Source of the DNA: Cupriavidus oxalaticus
GTDB lineage: Bacteria > Pseudomonadota > Gammaproteobacteria > Burkholderiales > Burkholderiaceae
Reading direction: 5' to 3'
Assembly (NCBI RefSeq): GCF_016894385.1
Contig: NZ_CP069812.1
Span: 2,914,001 to 2,978,000, forward strand
DNA: 64,000 nucleotides
How positions within the stretch are numbered: the stretch's first letter is position 1; every line of letters begins with the position of its first letter. Position numbers and translations under genes: made by a program. Under the pieces are notes generated by a model, which worked only from the letters and a program-made list of their open reading frames with translations, ran no database searches and was not told the DNA's origin. This document shows positions 37,358 to 47,292 of this stretch, piece by piece.

Positions 37358-37909
37358 TCAGTCAAAATAATCTGCCTGCGAAAAGGCGTTAGCTTCTCTA
37401 TCCTTTGCAGCCAGCATCGGGGCCCCCTCGATTGGCCACAAAATACCAAGGTCGGGGTCGTCCCATCGAATGCTACGCTCGTGCTCCGGCGCGTAGTAGT
37501 CGGTCGTTTTGTAGAGAAAATCGGCATACTCGGAAAGCACAAGGAACCCATGCGCGAATCCTTGTGGGATCCAAAGTTGGCGCTTATTGGCTGCCGAGAG
37601 GTTTACGCCGACCCATTTGCCAAAGGTAGGCGAGCTCTTGCGTAGATCAACCGCGACATCGAATACTTCGCCAACCACCACCCGTACTAGCTTGCCTTGC
37701 GGATGGCTAATCTGGTAATGAAGTCCGCGCAGGACATTCTTCTCCGATCGCGAATGGTTGTCTTGCACGAACACATCCTTCAAACCGGTCGCCTGCTGAA
37801 AGTTCTGGGCATTGAAACTCTCGAGAAAAAATCCCCGGTCGTCCCCAAATATTCGCGGCTCAAGAATCAGAACATCCGGGATGGATGTCGGGATAACGGT
37901 TAGGTTCAT
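37358..37909 (-). CDS. rfbC: dTDP-4-dehydrorhamnose 3,5-epimerase
   Basis: Third step of dTDP-L-rhamnose synthesis. The 183 residues match RmlC: VLILEPRIFGDDRGFFLESF, VQDNHSRSEKNVLRGLHYQ (with the catalytic His of LRGLHYQ), VFDVAVDLRKSSPTFGKW, IPQGFAHGFLVLS, and DFLYKTTDYY. It follows rfbA by 24 bases in the same operon. Confidence 0.96.
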   Translation of the reverse strand: MNLTVIPTSIPDVLILEPRIFGDDRGFFLESFNAQNFQQATGLKDVFVQDNHSRSEKNVLRGLHYQISHPQGKLVRVVVGEVFDVAVDLRKSSPTFGKWVGVNLSAANKRQLWIPQGFAHGFLVLSEYADFLYKTTDYYAPEHERSIRWDDPDLGILWPIEGAPMLAAKDREANAFSQADYFD

Positions 37910-37933
37910 AGCTATGGAGTCCGCACTTATTTC

Positions 37934-38812
37934 TTACTTGATCGTCTCGGTCACGATACGCTGCAGATACTTGCCATAGCCATTCTTGGCCAACGGCCTA
38001 GCCAAAGCCGCTACCTGCTCCGCACCAATCCATTTGCTCCGATAGGCAATCTCCTCCGGACAAGCCACCATCAGTCCTTGCCGGTTCTGCAGCGTCGCAA
38101 TAAAGCTGGCCGCCTCCAGCAGCGAATCATGCGTACCAGTGTCCAACCATGCGTAACCGCGCCCCATGATCTCCACATCGAGCTGGGACATCTCGAGATA
38201 GCGCTTGTTGACGTCGGTAATTTCTAGCTCGCCACGGCCTGACGGTTTGATATCCGCTGCAATATCGCAAACCTGATTGTCGTAAAAATAAAGCCCCGTC
38301 ACGGCATAGTTTGAACGTGGCTTGACCGGCTTCTCTTCCAGAGATAGCACACGGAAGCTCTCATCGAACTCCACCACCCCATACCGCTCGGGGTCGTGCA
38401 CGTGGTAGGCAAACACGGTTGCCCCTTCTGTCTGCTTGGCAGCACGAGTAAGCTGGCTGACCAAGTCGTGACCATGGAAGATGTTGTCGCCAAGAATCAG
38501 CGTGGACGGATCGTTGCCGATAAAGTCCCGCCCGATGATAAAGGCCTGCGCCAACCCATCCGGCGACGGCTGCACCGCATACTGCAGGTTGATCCCCCAC
38601 TTGCTGCCGTCACCGAGCATGTCAACAAAACGCGGCGTATCTTCCGGCGTGGAAATAATCAGAATGTCCCGAATCCCCGCCAGCATCAGCGTGGACAGCG
38701 GATAGTAGATCATCGGCTTGTCATACACCGGCAGCAATTGCTTGGAGACCGATCGCGTGATCGGATAGAGCCGGGTGCCGGAGCCTCCGGCCAGGATGAT
38801 GCCCTTGCGCAT
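37934..38812 (-). CDS. rfbA: Glucose-1-phosphate thymidylyltransferase
   Basis: First step of dTDP-L-rhamnose synthesis, joining dTTP and glucose 1-phosphate. The 292-residue protein begins [19 protein letters not shown], the nucleotide-binding loop, and continues with [45 protein letters not shown] and [17 protein letters not shown] 38812 is the family start; the frame runs 15 codons further upstream without meaning. It lies 10 bases after rfbD. Confidence 0.96.
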   Translation of the reverse strand: MRKGIILAGGSGTRLYPITRSVSKQLLPVYDKPMIYYPLSTLMLAGIRDILIISTPEDTPRFVDMLGDGSKWGINLQYAVQPSPDGLAQAFIIGRDFIGNDPSTLILGDNIFHGHDLVSQLTRAAKQTEGATVFAYHVHDPERYGVVEFDESFRVLSLEEKPVKPRSNYAVTGLYFYDNQVCDIAADIKPSGRGELEITDVNKRYLEMSQLDVEIMGRGYAWLDTGTHDSLLEAASFIATLQNRQGLMVACPEEIAYRSKWIGAEQVAALARPLAKNGYGKYLQRIVTETIK

Positions 38813-38822
38813 AGCGACTCGC

Positions 38823-39737
38823 TCAGGAAAAGATCTGGTCCAGCAGGTGGTGCACACCTTGCTGCCAATCTGGAAGATGGATGCCGAAGGTCTGGCGCAG
38901 CTTGCCAGTGTCCAGGCGCGAATTGGCCGGGCGCGGGGCAGGCAGTGGATACGCCGTGGCAGGAATGGCTTCGATGCGGGATGGGTCTGCCTTCAGCTCG
39001 ATGCCTTGGGCCGCGGCGTAGCGCAGAACTTCGGTAGCGTAGGCGTGCCAGGTTGTCTCGCCGGCGGCAGCAAGATGGTAGACGCCTGAGGCGAAGGTGC
39101 TGCGGTCACCGTGGAGCCAGTACCGCGCCACGATCTGCGCGGTCACGTCGGCGATCAGCGACGCCGCGGTGGGGGCCCCGAACTGGTCGGCGATCACGCG
39201 CAAGCTATCGCGCTCACGGCCGAGCCTGAGCATGGTCTTGGCAAAATTGCCACCGTGAGCCCCCGCCACCCAGCACGTCCGCAGGACCAGTGCTGGACCA
39301 CCGGCCGCGGCAATAGCCTGCTCGCCGGCAAGCTTGCTCTTGCCGTACACCGATTGCGGATTGACAGGATCGGTTTCGACGTAGGCGCCGTCCTTGTTGC
39401 CGTCGAAGACATAGTCGGTCGAGTAGTGAACCAACAGGCTGCCGAGCGCCTTCGCTTCTTCGGCCAGGACGCCGGCGGCGGTGCCATTGATGGCGAAGGC
39501 CAGTTCAGTCTCGGTCTCGGCCTTGTCCACTGCGGTGTAGGCCGCCGGATTGATGATCACGTCGGGGCGGTATTCGCGCACCACCCGGCGAATCTCATCC
39601 GGGCGCGACAGGTCGCAGCCGGCGCGATCCAGTGCCACCACCCGCCCAAGCGGTGCCAGGCTACGGCGCAACTCGAAGCCGACTTGGCCGTTGCTACCGG
39701 TTACGAGGAGAGTGGGAACGCCTGCACTATGCGGCAT
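38823..39737 (-). CDS. rfbD: dTDP-4-dehydrorhamnose reductase
   Basis: Last step of dTDP-L-rhamnose synthesis. The 304-residue short-chain reductase has [14 protein letters not shown] (NADPH loop), [35 protein letters not shown], the catalytic YGKSKLAGE, and [15 protein letters not shown]. Its start overlaps the end of rfbB by 11 bases, giving tight coupling in an rfbB-D-A-C order. Confidence 0.96.
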   Translation of the reverse strand: MPHSAGVPTLLVTGSNGQVGFELRRSLAPLGRVVALDRAGCDLSRPDEIRRVVREYRPDVIINPAAYTAVDKAETETELAFAINGTAAGVLAEEAKALGSLLVHYSTDYVFDGNKDGAYVETDPVNPQSVYGKSKLAGEQAIAAAGGPALVLRTCWVAGAHGGNFAKTMLRLGRERDSLRVIADQFGAPTAASLIADVTAQIVARYWLHGDRSTFASGVYHLAAAGETTWHAYATEVLRYAAAQGIELKADPSRIEAIPATAYPLPAPRPANSRLDTGKLRQTFGIHLPDWQQGVHHLLDQIFS

Positions 39738-40791
39738 ATTGCTTTTCCACCCAGTTCCGATACTCCCCGGACATCACGTCCTGCACCCATGCCTGGTTGT
39801 CGAGGTACCACTGAACCGTCTTGCGCAGGCCGGACTCAAACGTCTCCGCCGGCTTCCAGCCCAACTCGCGCTCCAGCTTGCGCGCATCGATGGCGTAGCG
39901 GCGGTCGTGACCCGGACGATCTTTTACAAAGGTGATCTGATCGCGATAGGAGCCCACCGCCTTCGGGCGCAATTCGTCAAGCAGGTCGCAAAGGGTGTGC
40001 ACAACGTCGAGGTTGGTCTTCTCGTTCCAGCCACCAACGTTGTAGGTCTCGCCGAGCTGGCCCCGCGCCAACACTTCCCTGATGGCTGAGCAATGGTCAC
40101 GCACGTATAGCCAGTCACGCACGTTCTGTCCGTCGCCATAGATCGGCAGCGGTTTGCCGGCCAGCGCGTTGGCAATAACCAGCGGGATCAGCTTCTCAGG
40201 GAAATGATACGGGCCGTAGTTGTTCGAGCAGTTCGTCGTCAGTACCGGCAGGCCATAGGTATGGTGATACGCCCGGACCAGATGGTCGGATGCTGCTTTC
40301 GACGCAGAATACGGACTGTTTGGCGCATAGGGGGTGGTCTCGGAGAACTGTGGATCGGTCTCGCTGAGCGAGCCGAACACTTCATCCGTGGACACGTGCA
40401 GGAAGCGGAAAGCGGCTTTGGCAGGTTCTTCGAGCTCGCCCCAATAGGCACGCGCCGCTTCCAGCAGCGTAAAGGTACCTACGATATTCGTCTGAATGAA
40501 TTCAGCCGGTCCATGGATGGATCGATCCACGTGGCTTTCGGCGGCAAAATGTACAACTGCGCGCGGCTTGTGGGTAGCAAAGAGCTTGTCCAGCGCGGCA
40601 CGGTCACAAATATCCGTCTGCGAAAACACGTGCCGAGGGTCGTTCTCGACCGACGCCAGCGTCTTCCGATTGCCCGCATAGGTGAGCTTGTCGACGTTGA
40701 TGACCCCATCCGCCGATTTGTCGCCCAGCCATGCCAGAACGAAATTGGCGCCAATGAACCCGGCGCCCCCAGTGACCAGAATATGGGACAA
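39727..40791 (-). CDS. rfbB: dTDP-glucose 4,6-dehydratase
   Basis: Second step of dTDP-L-rhamnose synthesis. The 354 residues match Rml[17 protein letters not shown] (NAD loop), [43 protein letters not shown] (catalytic Thr-Asp-Glu), the [15 protein letters not shown]yr/Lys pair, and [18 protein letters not shown]. The start is TTG at 40791, supported by GGAG six bases upstream; the upstream open frame has no family sequence. It is the first gene of the long polysaccharide operon. Confidence 0.95.
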   Translation of the reverse strand: MSHILVTGGAGFIGANFVLAWLGDKSADGVINVDKLTYAGNRKTLASVENDPRHVFSQTDICDRAALDKLFATHKPRAVVHFAAESHVDRSIHGPAEFIQTNIVGTFTLLEAARAYWGELEEPAKAAFRFLHVSTDEVFGSLSETDPQFSETTPYAPNSPYSASKAASDHLVRAYHHTYGLPVLTTNCSNNYGPYHFPEKLIPLVIANALAGKPLPIYGDGQNVRDWLYVRDHCSAIREVLARGQLGETYNVGGWNEKTNLDVVHTLCDLLDELRPKAVGSYRDQITFVKDRPGHDRRYAIDARKLERELGWKPAETFESGLRKTVQWYLDNQAWVQDVMSGEYRNWVEKQYAA

Positions 40792-41022
40792 AACTTGCTC
40801 CTTGCCTCGATATGTTTCGATGACCCGACAAAAGCCGAGCGCCCACCTTGTCCTCTTCCTGGACGGCGGGGCGTTAAGTGCCTGCAGAAGTGGCGGTATT
40901 CTATCTGACTGAATGCACCAACTTACATGCTGCCTTCCTCTTTTTGTAGCCTCATGTAACCGAGCCACGGTATATCGGTCACAAAACTACAAATAGAAGC
41001 GAAATAGTTGCTCAGATTCTCA

Positions 41023-41871
41023 ATGACAAAGTCCAACGTAACCGTTACGCCACATTTCGCCGTCGGCGACCTTCAAGGCTGCTCGCCGTCCCTCTCTACC
41101 CTGCTCGCCCAGTTCGGCGAGCAACCTACCCTCCGCTTCGTCGGCGATCTCGTCAACCGCGGTCCCGCGTCCCTCCAGACCCTACGCACCATCCATGCCA
41201 TGGCTCCCCGGGCCGAAACCGTCCTCGGCAACCACGACATCCACCTCCTTGCAGTAGCCAGCGGCGTCCGCAAAAAGGGCAAGTCCGACACCCTCGACGA
41301 CATCCTCGCCGCGCCCGATTGTGAGGACTTGCTCACCTGGCTGCGCCACCGCCCGTTGGCCTTGCTGGAAGACAACTTCCTGCTGGTCCACGCCGGCGTC
41401 CTCCCCCAATGGACGGCCACACAGGTCATCCACCTCGCCCAGGAAGTCGAAGCGCAGCTCCAGGGCGCCAACTGGCAAGGCTTCCTGGCCGACATCTTCG
41501 GCAACACCCCCGACCGCTGGCACGACGGCCTGCGCGGCATCGAACGGCATCGCGTGGTGGTCAATGCCCTTACCCGACTGCGCTATTGCACCGTCGATGG
41601 CGTGATGGACTTCAAGACCAAGGAGGGGCTCGGCAAGGCGCCGGACGGCTTCATGCCGTGGTTCGATGTGCCGGGGCGGCGCACCGGGGATGTGACCGTG
41701 GTGTGCGGGCACTGGTCGACGCTGGGCCTGGTGATGCGGCCGGACCTGATGGCGCTGGATACGGGCTGCGTCTGGGGCGGCAAGCTGACGGCGGCGCGCA
41801 TGGCGGCGGATCCGGGCGAGCGGACCGTGGTCCAGGTCGATTGCCCGCAATATTGTGATCCGCTGGCCTGA
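41023..41871 (+). CDS. apaH: Diadenosine tetraphosphatase, symmetrical
   Basis: Hydrolyses Ap4A to two ADP. The 282-residue metallophosphatase keeps [26 protein letters not shown] and [12 protein letters not shown], which hold the metal ligands, plus [11 protein letters not shown] and [14 protein letters not shown] 41023 starts right before the domain. It is the first gene on the right side of the polysaccharide island and is transcribed away from rfbB across a 230-base gap that must hold both promoters. Confidence 0.95.
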   Translation: MTKSNVTVTPHFAVGDLQGCSPSLSTLLAQFGEQPTLRFVGDLVNRGPASLQTLRTIHAMAPRAETVLGNHDIHLLAVASGVRKKGKSDTLDDILAAPDCEDLLTWLRHRPLALLEDNFLLVHAGVLPQWTATQVIHLAQEVEAQLQGANWQGFLADIFGNTPDRWHDGLRGIERHRVVVNALTRLRYCTVDGVMDFKTKEGLGKAPDGFMPWFDVPGRRTGDVTVVCGHWSTLGLVMRPDLMALDTGCVWGGKLTAARMAADPGERTVVQVDCPQYCDPLA

Positions 41872-41891
41872 AAGCGCAATCCCGCGTTGGC

Positions 41892-42194
41892 GGGGTAATG
41901 CCGTTCAGTTAAGGGATCAATCACTACTGTCATTCCAGCGCAGGCGGGACAATGCGCACAGCGCATTGGACGTCCAAAGGACGGCCCGAAGGGCGAGCGT
42001 AGCGAGCAATCCAGCGTCTTAAAGCCCCCCGATAGGGGTAATGCTGTTCAGTTAACCACTGTCGTTCCCGCGAAGGCGGGAATGACGGTGGGGCTTGATA
42101 CCTTAACTGAACGGCATTACCCCGATGGGGGACAAAAGTCACTGGGTTCCCGCCTGCGCGGGAACGACAGTGGTTAACCAAACGGCATTAGCGT
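41892..42194. repeat. Composite extragenic inverted repeat with REP-like palindromes
   Basis: GGGGTAATGC(C/T)GTTCAGTTAA occurs at 41892-41912 and 42035-42055 and, inverted, at 42103-42123, with a fourth partial copy near 42173-42190. Between them lie palindromes of the TTCCCGCGaaGGCGGGAA type (about 42064-42081 and 42146-42165) and the phrase CCAGCGTCTTAAAGCC (42011-42026), also present at 44454. The block fills the gap between apaH and plsC; no gene is present. Confidence 0.8.
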
Positions 42195-42214
42195 TGGCGG
42201 GGAGGACAACCGCG

Positions 42215-43051
42215 CTAGCTGATGGCAGCGGGGGCTGGCGCGGGTTGTGCTGAGACAGGCTGGGCCGGCTGGTTCATCCGCTGGACCGTTGCCACGGCCT
42301 CGTCACCGGCGCCCTGCGCGAGATGCTGCACGACCTCGCGGGCGGCGCTTGCCAGTTCGCGGCGGTCGGCGGACACCGGCACCAGCGGCGGCCCGATGAC
42401 CACCCGTGCCTTGATGCGCGGGGCGCGCAGGACGGCGTTCAGCGACTGCAGCAGCGTGGTGTCGTCGATGTAGGCGGCCGCCAGCGTCGGCTGGCCGGTG
42501 GCCGCGTCCAGGTAGTTCAGTCCGACCGGCTGCACCGGCAGGCCGCCGGAAATCGGGGCCTGCATCAGGTTGGCGTGAAACGGCAGCACGCCGGTGCCGT
42601 CGGTGGTGGTCCCTTCGGGAAACACGCCGACGAGGTCGCCCTGCAGCATGACGTCGGTGATGTCGTGCAGGACCCGGTGGGCGTCGCGCTTGCGTGCGCG
42701 TTCGATGAAGATGGTGCCGGTCTTGTCGCACAGCCAGCCGATCAGCGGCCAGCCGCGGATCTCGGACTTGGCGACGAACCGTACCGGCTGCCAGCTATGG
42801 ATCACATAGATGTCCAGCCACGAGATATGGTTGGACACGACCAGCGCGCCCTGGCGCGCGGCACCGTGCGGGGCCGCGCCGCGGACATCGACGACTTCGA
42901 CCTCCACCCCGCAGATGCGCAGCAGGCGCCGCGACCAGCGCCGGATGTGCCAGGCGCGCGAACGTACGCCCAGCCACGGGAACAGCACCGCGCAGGTCAG
43001 CAGCCCGCGCAGCAGGTGCAGCACCAGCGCGGTCTTGCGCAGCCAGATCAT
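42215..43051 (-). CDS. plsC: 1-acyl-sn-glycerol-3-phosphate acyltransferase
   Basis: A 278-residue membrane acyltransferase that makes phosphatidic acid from lysophosphatidic acid. The NHxxxxD motif is VVSNHISWLDIYVI; FVAKSEIRGWPLIG, IFIERARKRDAH and VFPEGTTTDG are the other acyltransferase blocks. A hydrophobic N-terminus (LVLHLLRGLLTCAVLFPWL) anchors it. The C-terminal ~20 residues are Ala/Pro/Gln-rich. It overlaps the pyrC-like gene by four bases as the last gene of the pyr operon. Confidence 0.9.
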   Translation of the reverse strand: MIWLRKTALVLHLLRGLLTCAVLFPWLGVRSRAWHIRRWSRRLLRICGVEVEVVDVRGAAPHGAARQGALVVSNHISWLDIYVIHSWQPVRFVAKSEIRGWPLIGWLCDKTGTIFIERARKRDAHRVLHDITDVMLQGDLVGVFPEGTTTDGTGVLPFHANLMQAPISGGLPVQPVGLNYLDAATGQPTLAAAYIDDTTLLQSLNAVLRAPRIKARVVIGPPLVPVSADRRELASAAREVVQHLAQGAGDEAVATVQRMNQPAQPVSAQPAPAPAAIS

Positions 43052-44376
43052 GCGCTGGCGTGGTTGCCGTTGCCGTTACCGCCGTTACCGTTGCCGCTGC
43101 CGCTGCCGTTGCCATAGACGATCTGGCCGCCGACCAGCGTCATGCGCACCTTGCCTTCCATCTCGTAGCCGAGCCACGGCGTGTTCTTGCCCTGGCTCTT
43201 GAGCGAGCGGCGATCGACCTTCCACACCTGCTTCGGATCGAACACGCAGACATCGGCGGGGGCACCGGCGGCCAGCGTGCCGGCCTTCAGGCTGCTCACG
43301 CGCGCGGGCTCGGAGGTGATGCGGGCCAGCGCCTGCGCCAGCGGCACCTTGTGCTCGGCGGCCCAGCGCAGGGTCAGCGGCAGCAGCAGTTCCAGGCCGG
43401 TGGCGCCGGGGGTGGCTTCGGCGAAGGGCAGCAGCTTTTCGTCGTCGTCCACCGGGGTGTGGTCGGAGCACAGCGCGTCGATGGTGCCGTCGGCCAGCGC
43501 GGCGACGATGGCGTCGCGGTCGCGGGTGCTGCGCAGCGGCGGCGAGAAACGCATCTGCGAGTTGAAGTAGCCGATATCCATGTCGGTCAGCGAGACGTGG
43601 TGGATATTGACGTCGCAGCTGACCGGCAGGCCTTCGCGCTTGGCCTGGCGCACCAGCTCCAGCCCGGCGGCGGAGGACAGGCGGCACAGGTGCACGCGGG
43701 CGCCGGTGCTGCGCATCAGTTCGAAGATGGTGTGCAGGCGCACGGTCTCGGCGATCACGGAGACGCCGGACAGGCCGAGGCGCGACGCCACGGCGCCGCT
43801 GGCGGCGACGCCGCCGCCCAGGAACGGGTCTTCCGGGCGCAGCCAGACGGTGAAGCCGAAGGTCTGCGCATATTGCAGCGCGCGCAGCAGCACCTGGGTG
43901 TTGCGCACCGGCTGCTCGGCCTGGCTGAAGCCGACGCAGCCGGCTTCGGTCAGCTGGCCCATCTCGGTCAGCACCTCGCCCTTGAGGCCGACGGTGAGCG
44001 CGCCCAGCGGGTAGACGTGGGTCTGGTTGAGCGTGCGCGCGCGGAACTTGAGCATCTCGACCAGGCCGGGCTCGTCCAGCACCGGGTCGGTGTCGGGCGG
44101 GCAGACCAGGCTGGTGACGCCGCCGGCGGCGGCCGCGGCGACTTCGGATTCGAGGGTGGCCTTGTACTCGTAGCCGGGCTCGCGCAGGCGCGCGGACAGG
44201 TCGACCAGGCCGGGGCAGACGATCAGCCCCTTGGCGTCGACGACCTTGTTGGCGGTGAAGTCCGCCGGGGCGCTGCCGACGCCGACGATCTTGCCGGCGG
44301 CAAGGTAGAGGTCCTGCACGGCATCGGTGTTGCTGGCCGGGTCGATCAGGCGGCCGCCCTGGATGTGAATCTTCAT
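43048..44376 (-). CDS. pyrC: Dihydroorotase-like protein lacking metal ligands (PyrC')
   Basis: A 442-residue amidohydrolase-fold protein following pyrB. The usual DxHxH metal motif reads LVDLSARLREPG, so both His are missing, and the C-terminal DHAPH reads SDHTPV; the middle IHHVSLTD remains. This matches the non-catalytic PyrC' subunits that hold aspartate carbamoyltransferase dodecamers together in Pseudomonas-like bacteria. A true dihydroorotase should be encoded elsewhere. The last ~20 residues are a Gly/Asn/Ser repeat (GSGSGNGNGGNGNGN) coded by a hexamer-like run at 43066-43118. Confidence 0.88.
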   Translation of the reverse strand: MKIHIQGGRLIDPASNTDAVQDLYLAAGKIVGVGSAPADFTANKVVDAKGLIVCPGLVDLSARLREPGYEYKATLESEVAAAAAGGVTSLVCPPDTDPVLDEPGLVEMLKFRARTLNQTHVYPLGALTVGLKGEVLTEMGQLTEAGCVGFSQAEQPVRNTQVLLRALQYAQTFGFTVWLRPEDPFLGGGVAASGAVASRLGLSGVSVIAETVRLHTIFELMRSTGARVHLCRLSSAAGLELVRQAKREGLPVSCDVNIHHVSLTDMDIGYFNSQMRFSPPLRSTRDRDAIVAALADGTIDALCSDHTPVDDDEKLLPFAEATPGATGLELLLPLTLRWAAEHKVPLAQALARITSEPARVSSLKAGTLAAGAPADVCVFDPKQVWKVDRRSLKSQGKNTPWLGYEMEGKVRMTLVGGQIVYGNGSGSGNGNGGNGNGNHASA

Positions 44377-44430
44377 ATGTGTCGCTTGGCTATGGCGTTT
44401 TTATTGCATGACAACCCGACAAACACCACC

Positions 44431-44499
44431 GTCATTCCCGCGCAGGCGGGAATCCAGCGTCTTAAAGCCACTGGGTCCCCGCCTGCGCGGGGACGACGG
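44431..44499. repeat. REP-like repeat between pyrB and pyrC'
   Basis: Two hairpins, TTCCCGCgcagGCGGGAA (44435-44452) and GTCCCCGCctgcGCGGGGAC (44474-44493), flank the phrase CCAGCGTCTTAAAGCC shared with the composite repeat at 41892-42194. It sits inside the pyr operon and might affect transcript processing. Confidence 0.75.
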
Positions 44500-44544
44500 G
44501 AATCGGGCCGCGTCGCATCATTCAGTTACGTTGCACTTCCGTGA

Positions 44545-45516
44545 TCAGTCGTTGTTCCCTGCCACGATGCCCATCACCGCCATGCGCACGGCGATGCCGA
44601 AGGTCACCTGGTTCAGGATCACCGATTGCGGGCCGTCGGCCACGGCGGAGTCGATCTCCACGCCGCGGTTCATCGGGCCCGGGTGCATCACGATGGCGTC
44701 GCGGTTGGCCAGCGCCAGGCGCTCAGGCGTGAGGCCGTAGGCCTTGAAATATTCCTGCGCCGACGGCAGCAGCGCCCCGCTCATGCGCTCGTTCTGCAGG
44801 CGCAGCATGATGACCACGTCCACACCCTTCAGGCCTTCTTCCATGTTGTGAAAGACGCGTACGCCCATCTGCTCCAGGCCGGACGGCAGCAGCGTGCGCG
44901 GGCCGATGGCGCGCACTTCGGGCACGCCGAGCGTGGTCAGCGCGTGGATGTCGGAGCGCGCCACGCGCGAGTGCAGGATGTCGCCGACGATGGCTACCGT
45001 CAGGTTGGTGAAGTCCTTCTTGAAGTGCCGGATCGTGTACATGTCCAGCAGGCCCTGCGTCGGGTGCGCATGGCGGCCGTCGCCGGCGTTGATCACGTGC
45101 ACGTGCGGCGCGACATGCTCGGCGATCAGGTAGGGCGCGCCGGAGCTGGCATGGCGCACGACGAACATGTCGGCGGACATGGCCGACAGGTTGTTGATGG
45201 TGTCGAGCAGCGACTCGCCCTTGCTGGTCGACGACGCATTGATGTTCAGGTTGAGCACGTCCGCCGACAGCCGCTTGGCCGCGATCTCGAAGGTGGTGCG
45301 GGTGCGGGTGGAGTTCTCGAAGAACAGGTTGAACACGCTCTTGCCGCGCAGCAGCGGCACCTTCTTGACATCGCGGTCTGAGTCGGACAGCGATACGAAC
45401 TGGCTGGCGGTGTCGAGGATGTGCGTGATCATGTCACGCGACAACCCCTCGATCGACAGCAGATGCTTCAGTTCGCCGTTCTTGGTGAGCTGCGGGTTGC
45501 GGAACGTCTTGGTCAT
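44545..45516 (-). CDS. pyrB: Aspartate carbamoyltransferase catalytic chain
   Basis: Commits carbamoyl phosphate and aspartate to pyrimidine synthesis. The 323 residues have the carbamoyl-phosphate loop [44 protein letters not shown], and the C-terminal [17 protein letters not shown] 45516 gives [10 protein letters not shown], a usual start; a 63-codon upstream extension is Pro/Ala noise. It is followed by the pyrC' subunit with which it probably assembles. Confidence 0.96.
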   Translation of the reverse strand: MTKTFRNPQLTKNGELKHLLSIEGLSRDMITHILDTASQFVSLSDSDRDVKKVPLLRGKSVFNLFFENSTRTRTTFEIAAKRLSADVLNLNINASSTSKGESLLDTINNLSAMSADMFVVRHASSGAPYLIAEHVAPHVHVINAGDGRHAHPTQGLLDMYTIRHFKKDFTNLTVAIVGDILHSRVARSDIHALTTLGVPEVRAIGPRTLLPSGLEQMGVRVFHNMEEGLKGVDVVIMLRLQNERMSGALLPSAQEYFKAYGLTPERLALANRDAIVMHPGPMNRGVEIDSAVADGPQSVILNQVTFGIAVRMAVMGIVAGNND

Positions 45517-45625
45517 GGCAGGTCGGGCGCGGGCAAAAAACGGGGTGGTCTGGTCTCGTGGCAGGCACCAGGCGCGCGTTGTGGCGCATTGCGACGCATG
45601 GCGGCGCCTGGCAGGCAACGCCGGC

Positions 45626-46162
45626 TCAGCCGGCGGTGGTATCGGCAGTTTCGGTGGCGAAGGCGAAGCGCGCGTCGGCGCCCTCGCCCTGGCGCGACAG
45701 CACAAGCGTCGTGCCGCGCGGCAGTTCGATCTCGGCGGCGACGAGGTCGGCGGCGATCGGCAGCTGGCGTCCGCCGCGGTCGGCCAGCACGCCCAGCGCC
45801 ACGCGCGCCGGGCGGCCGTAGTCGAACAGTTCGTTGACGGCGGCGCGGATGGTGCGGCCGGTGGCCAGCACGTCGTCGATCAGCAGGATGTTGCGGTCTT
45901 CCACGGCAAACGGCAGCGTGGTCGACTGGGCCTGGCTGTGCAGGCCCTTCTTGGCGTAGTCGTCGCGATGGAAGGCGACGTTGATCACGCCATGATCGGG
46001 CAGGTTCAGGTCATTGGCCAGGCGCGCGGCGATCCACGCGCCGCCGGAATGGATGCCCGCCACCGACCAGCGTTCACGCTCGGCGTCGGGGATCAGGGCG
46101 CGGGCCTGGTCGAGCAGCTTGCGGTACAGCGACTCGGCGTCGGGTGCGGAAATCTGCGTCAT
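45626..46162 (-). CDS. pyrR: PyrR bifunctional regulator/uracil phosphoribosyltransferase
   Basis: A 178-residue type I phosphoribosyltransferase with the PRPP loop [15 protein letters not shown] and the PyrR-like [14 protein letters not shown] and [12 protein letters not shown]. In other bacteria PyrR senses uridine nucleotides and adjusts pyr expression, and it can make UMP from uracil. Its start overlaps ruvX by four bases. It precedes pyrB with a 109-base gap that could hold a leader, though I see no clear attenuator. Confidence 0.92.
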   Translation of the reverse strand: MTQISAPDAESLYRKLLDQARALIPDAERERWSVAGIHSGGAWIAARLANDLNLPDHGVINVAFHRDDYAKKGLHSQAQSTTLPFAVEDRNILLIDDVLATGRTIRAAVNELFDYGRPARVALGVLADRGGRQLPIAADLVAAEIELPRGTTLVLSRQGEGADARFAFATETADTTAG

Positions 46163-46584
46163 AGCGGAAATTGGTCGAAATACTGTTGCAGGATGATGCG
46201 TGCGGCTTCGGCGTCGAGTTCGCCGCGGCGCGCGCCGGCCATCGAGGCGGCACGCGAGGAATAGCGCTCGTCCACCCATTCCACCGGCAGGTTGAAACGG
46301 CCGTTGAGCTGGTTGCCGAAGCGCCGCGCCAGCCGCATCATCGGCTGCTCTTCGCCTTCCGGGTTGACTGGCATGCCGACGATCAGCTGCACCGGATTCC
46401 ACTCGTGGATCAGTGCGCCGACTGCCTCGAAGCGGCCTTCAACGGTGATATTGGGAAGGATGGTCAGCGCGCGCGCCTCGCGCGTGATGAAATTGCCCAG
46501 CGCGACGCCGATCTTTTTCTCGCCGTAGTCGAATGCCAGGACCGTGCCGTCGCGGGGCAGTTCGCGCCCCACGGCGTCAGGCAT
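46159..46584 (-). CDS. ruvX: Putative pre-16S rRNA nuclease/Holliday-junction resolvase YqgF (RuvX)
   Basis: A 141-residue RNase H-fold protein. It has the first catalytic Asp in [16 protein letters not shown], then [28 protein letters not shown], and a C-terminal [16 protein letters not shown]. Proteins of this family process the 5' end of 16S rRNA in Escherichia coli. ATG 46584 overlaps the end of algH by eight bases. Typical neighbour pairing with algH and pyrR. Confidence 0.93.
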   Translation of the reverse strand: MPDAVGRELPRDGTVLAFDYGEKKIGVALGNFITREARALTILPNITVEGRFEAVGALIHEWNPVQLIVGMPVNPEGEEQPMMRLARRFGNQLNGRFNLPVEWVDERYSSRAASMAGARRGELDAEAARIILQQYFDQFPL

Positions 46585-47149
46585 GCCCGGCCTCGCCCGA
46601 CAGCATGTTGACGTCGACGCCCAGCAGGCCGATGGCCGCGGCAAAGCGCCCTTCGGGCGGCACGCTGAAGATGATCTCGGGATCGGCCAGCACGGTCAGC
46701 CAGCCGTTGCGGCTGAGTTCTTCTTCCAGCTGGCCGGCACCCCAGCCGGAATAACCCAGCGTCAGCAGGAAGCGATGCGGGCCGCTGCCGTTGGCCACGG
46801 CTTCCAGCACGTCCTTGGAGGTGGTCATTTCCAGCCCGCCCGGCACCGCCAGCGACGAGACATAGACGCCGACCGGATCGTGCAGCACGAACCCGCGCTC
46901 GGTCTGCACCGGGCCGCCGAAGTAGACGGGCTGGTGCGCCACCGGCTGGATCTCGAGCTTGAGGTCGATCTTGTCGAACAGCGTGGCCATGTCGATGTCG
47001 ATGGGCCGGTTGATCACCAGCCCGAGCGCGCCACGCTCGTTGTGTTCGCAGATATAGACGACGGAACCCGAAAAGGTCGGATCGGCCATGCCAGGCATGG
47101 CAATCAGGAACTGATTGGTCAGATTGATGGGTGCTTCGGGCTTCGCCAT
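46577..47149 (-). CDS. algH: UPF0301 protein YqgE/AlgH
   Basis: About 190 residues of the UPF0301 family: [57 protein letters not shown], and [15 protein letters not shown]. The biochemical role is not settled; in Pseudomonas it influences alginate regulation. MAKPEAPI at 47149 is chosen; an ATG three codons upstream (47158) is equally possible. First gene of the algH-ruvX-pyrR-pyrB-pyrC'-plsC string. Confidence 0.9.
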   Translation of the reverse strand: MAKPEAPINLTNQFLIAMPGMADPTFSGSVVYICEHNERGALGLVINRPIDIDMATLFDKIDLKLEIQPVAHQPVYFGGPVQTERGFVLHDPVGVYVSSLAVPGGLEMTTSKDVLEAVANGSGPHRFLLTLGYSGWGAGQLEEELSRNGWLTVLADPEIIFSVPPEGRFAAAIGLLGVDVNMLSGEAGHA

Positions 47150-47292
47150 GCCTTGCATTTTATCAAATCGCCGGGGGTCTTCCGGAAAAGATTGGCGGGC
47201 GTTGCAGTGCAGCAATGGGCGCCCGCGCGGGCCGCTTGCCGGAAGCTACAGACCGATGATACGGCCCTTTGGTCACGCCTTGTCATGCCTTG

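Noticed and set aside
41892-42194. CRISPR array
   Set aside because: The repeated units are inverted as well as direct, spacing is irregular and no cas genes are present.
43060-44544. 494-residue plus-strand frame over the dihydroorotase-like gene
   Set aside because: Antisense to pyrC' and very rich in Ala, Gly and Val; a shadow of GC-rich coding.
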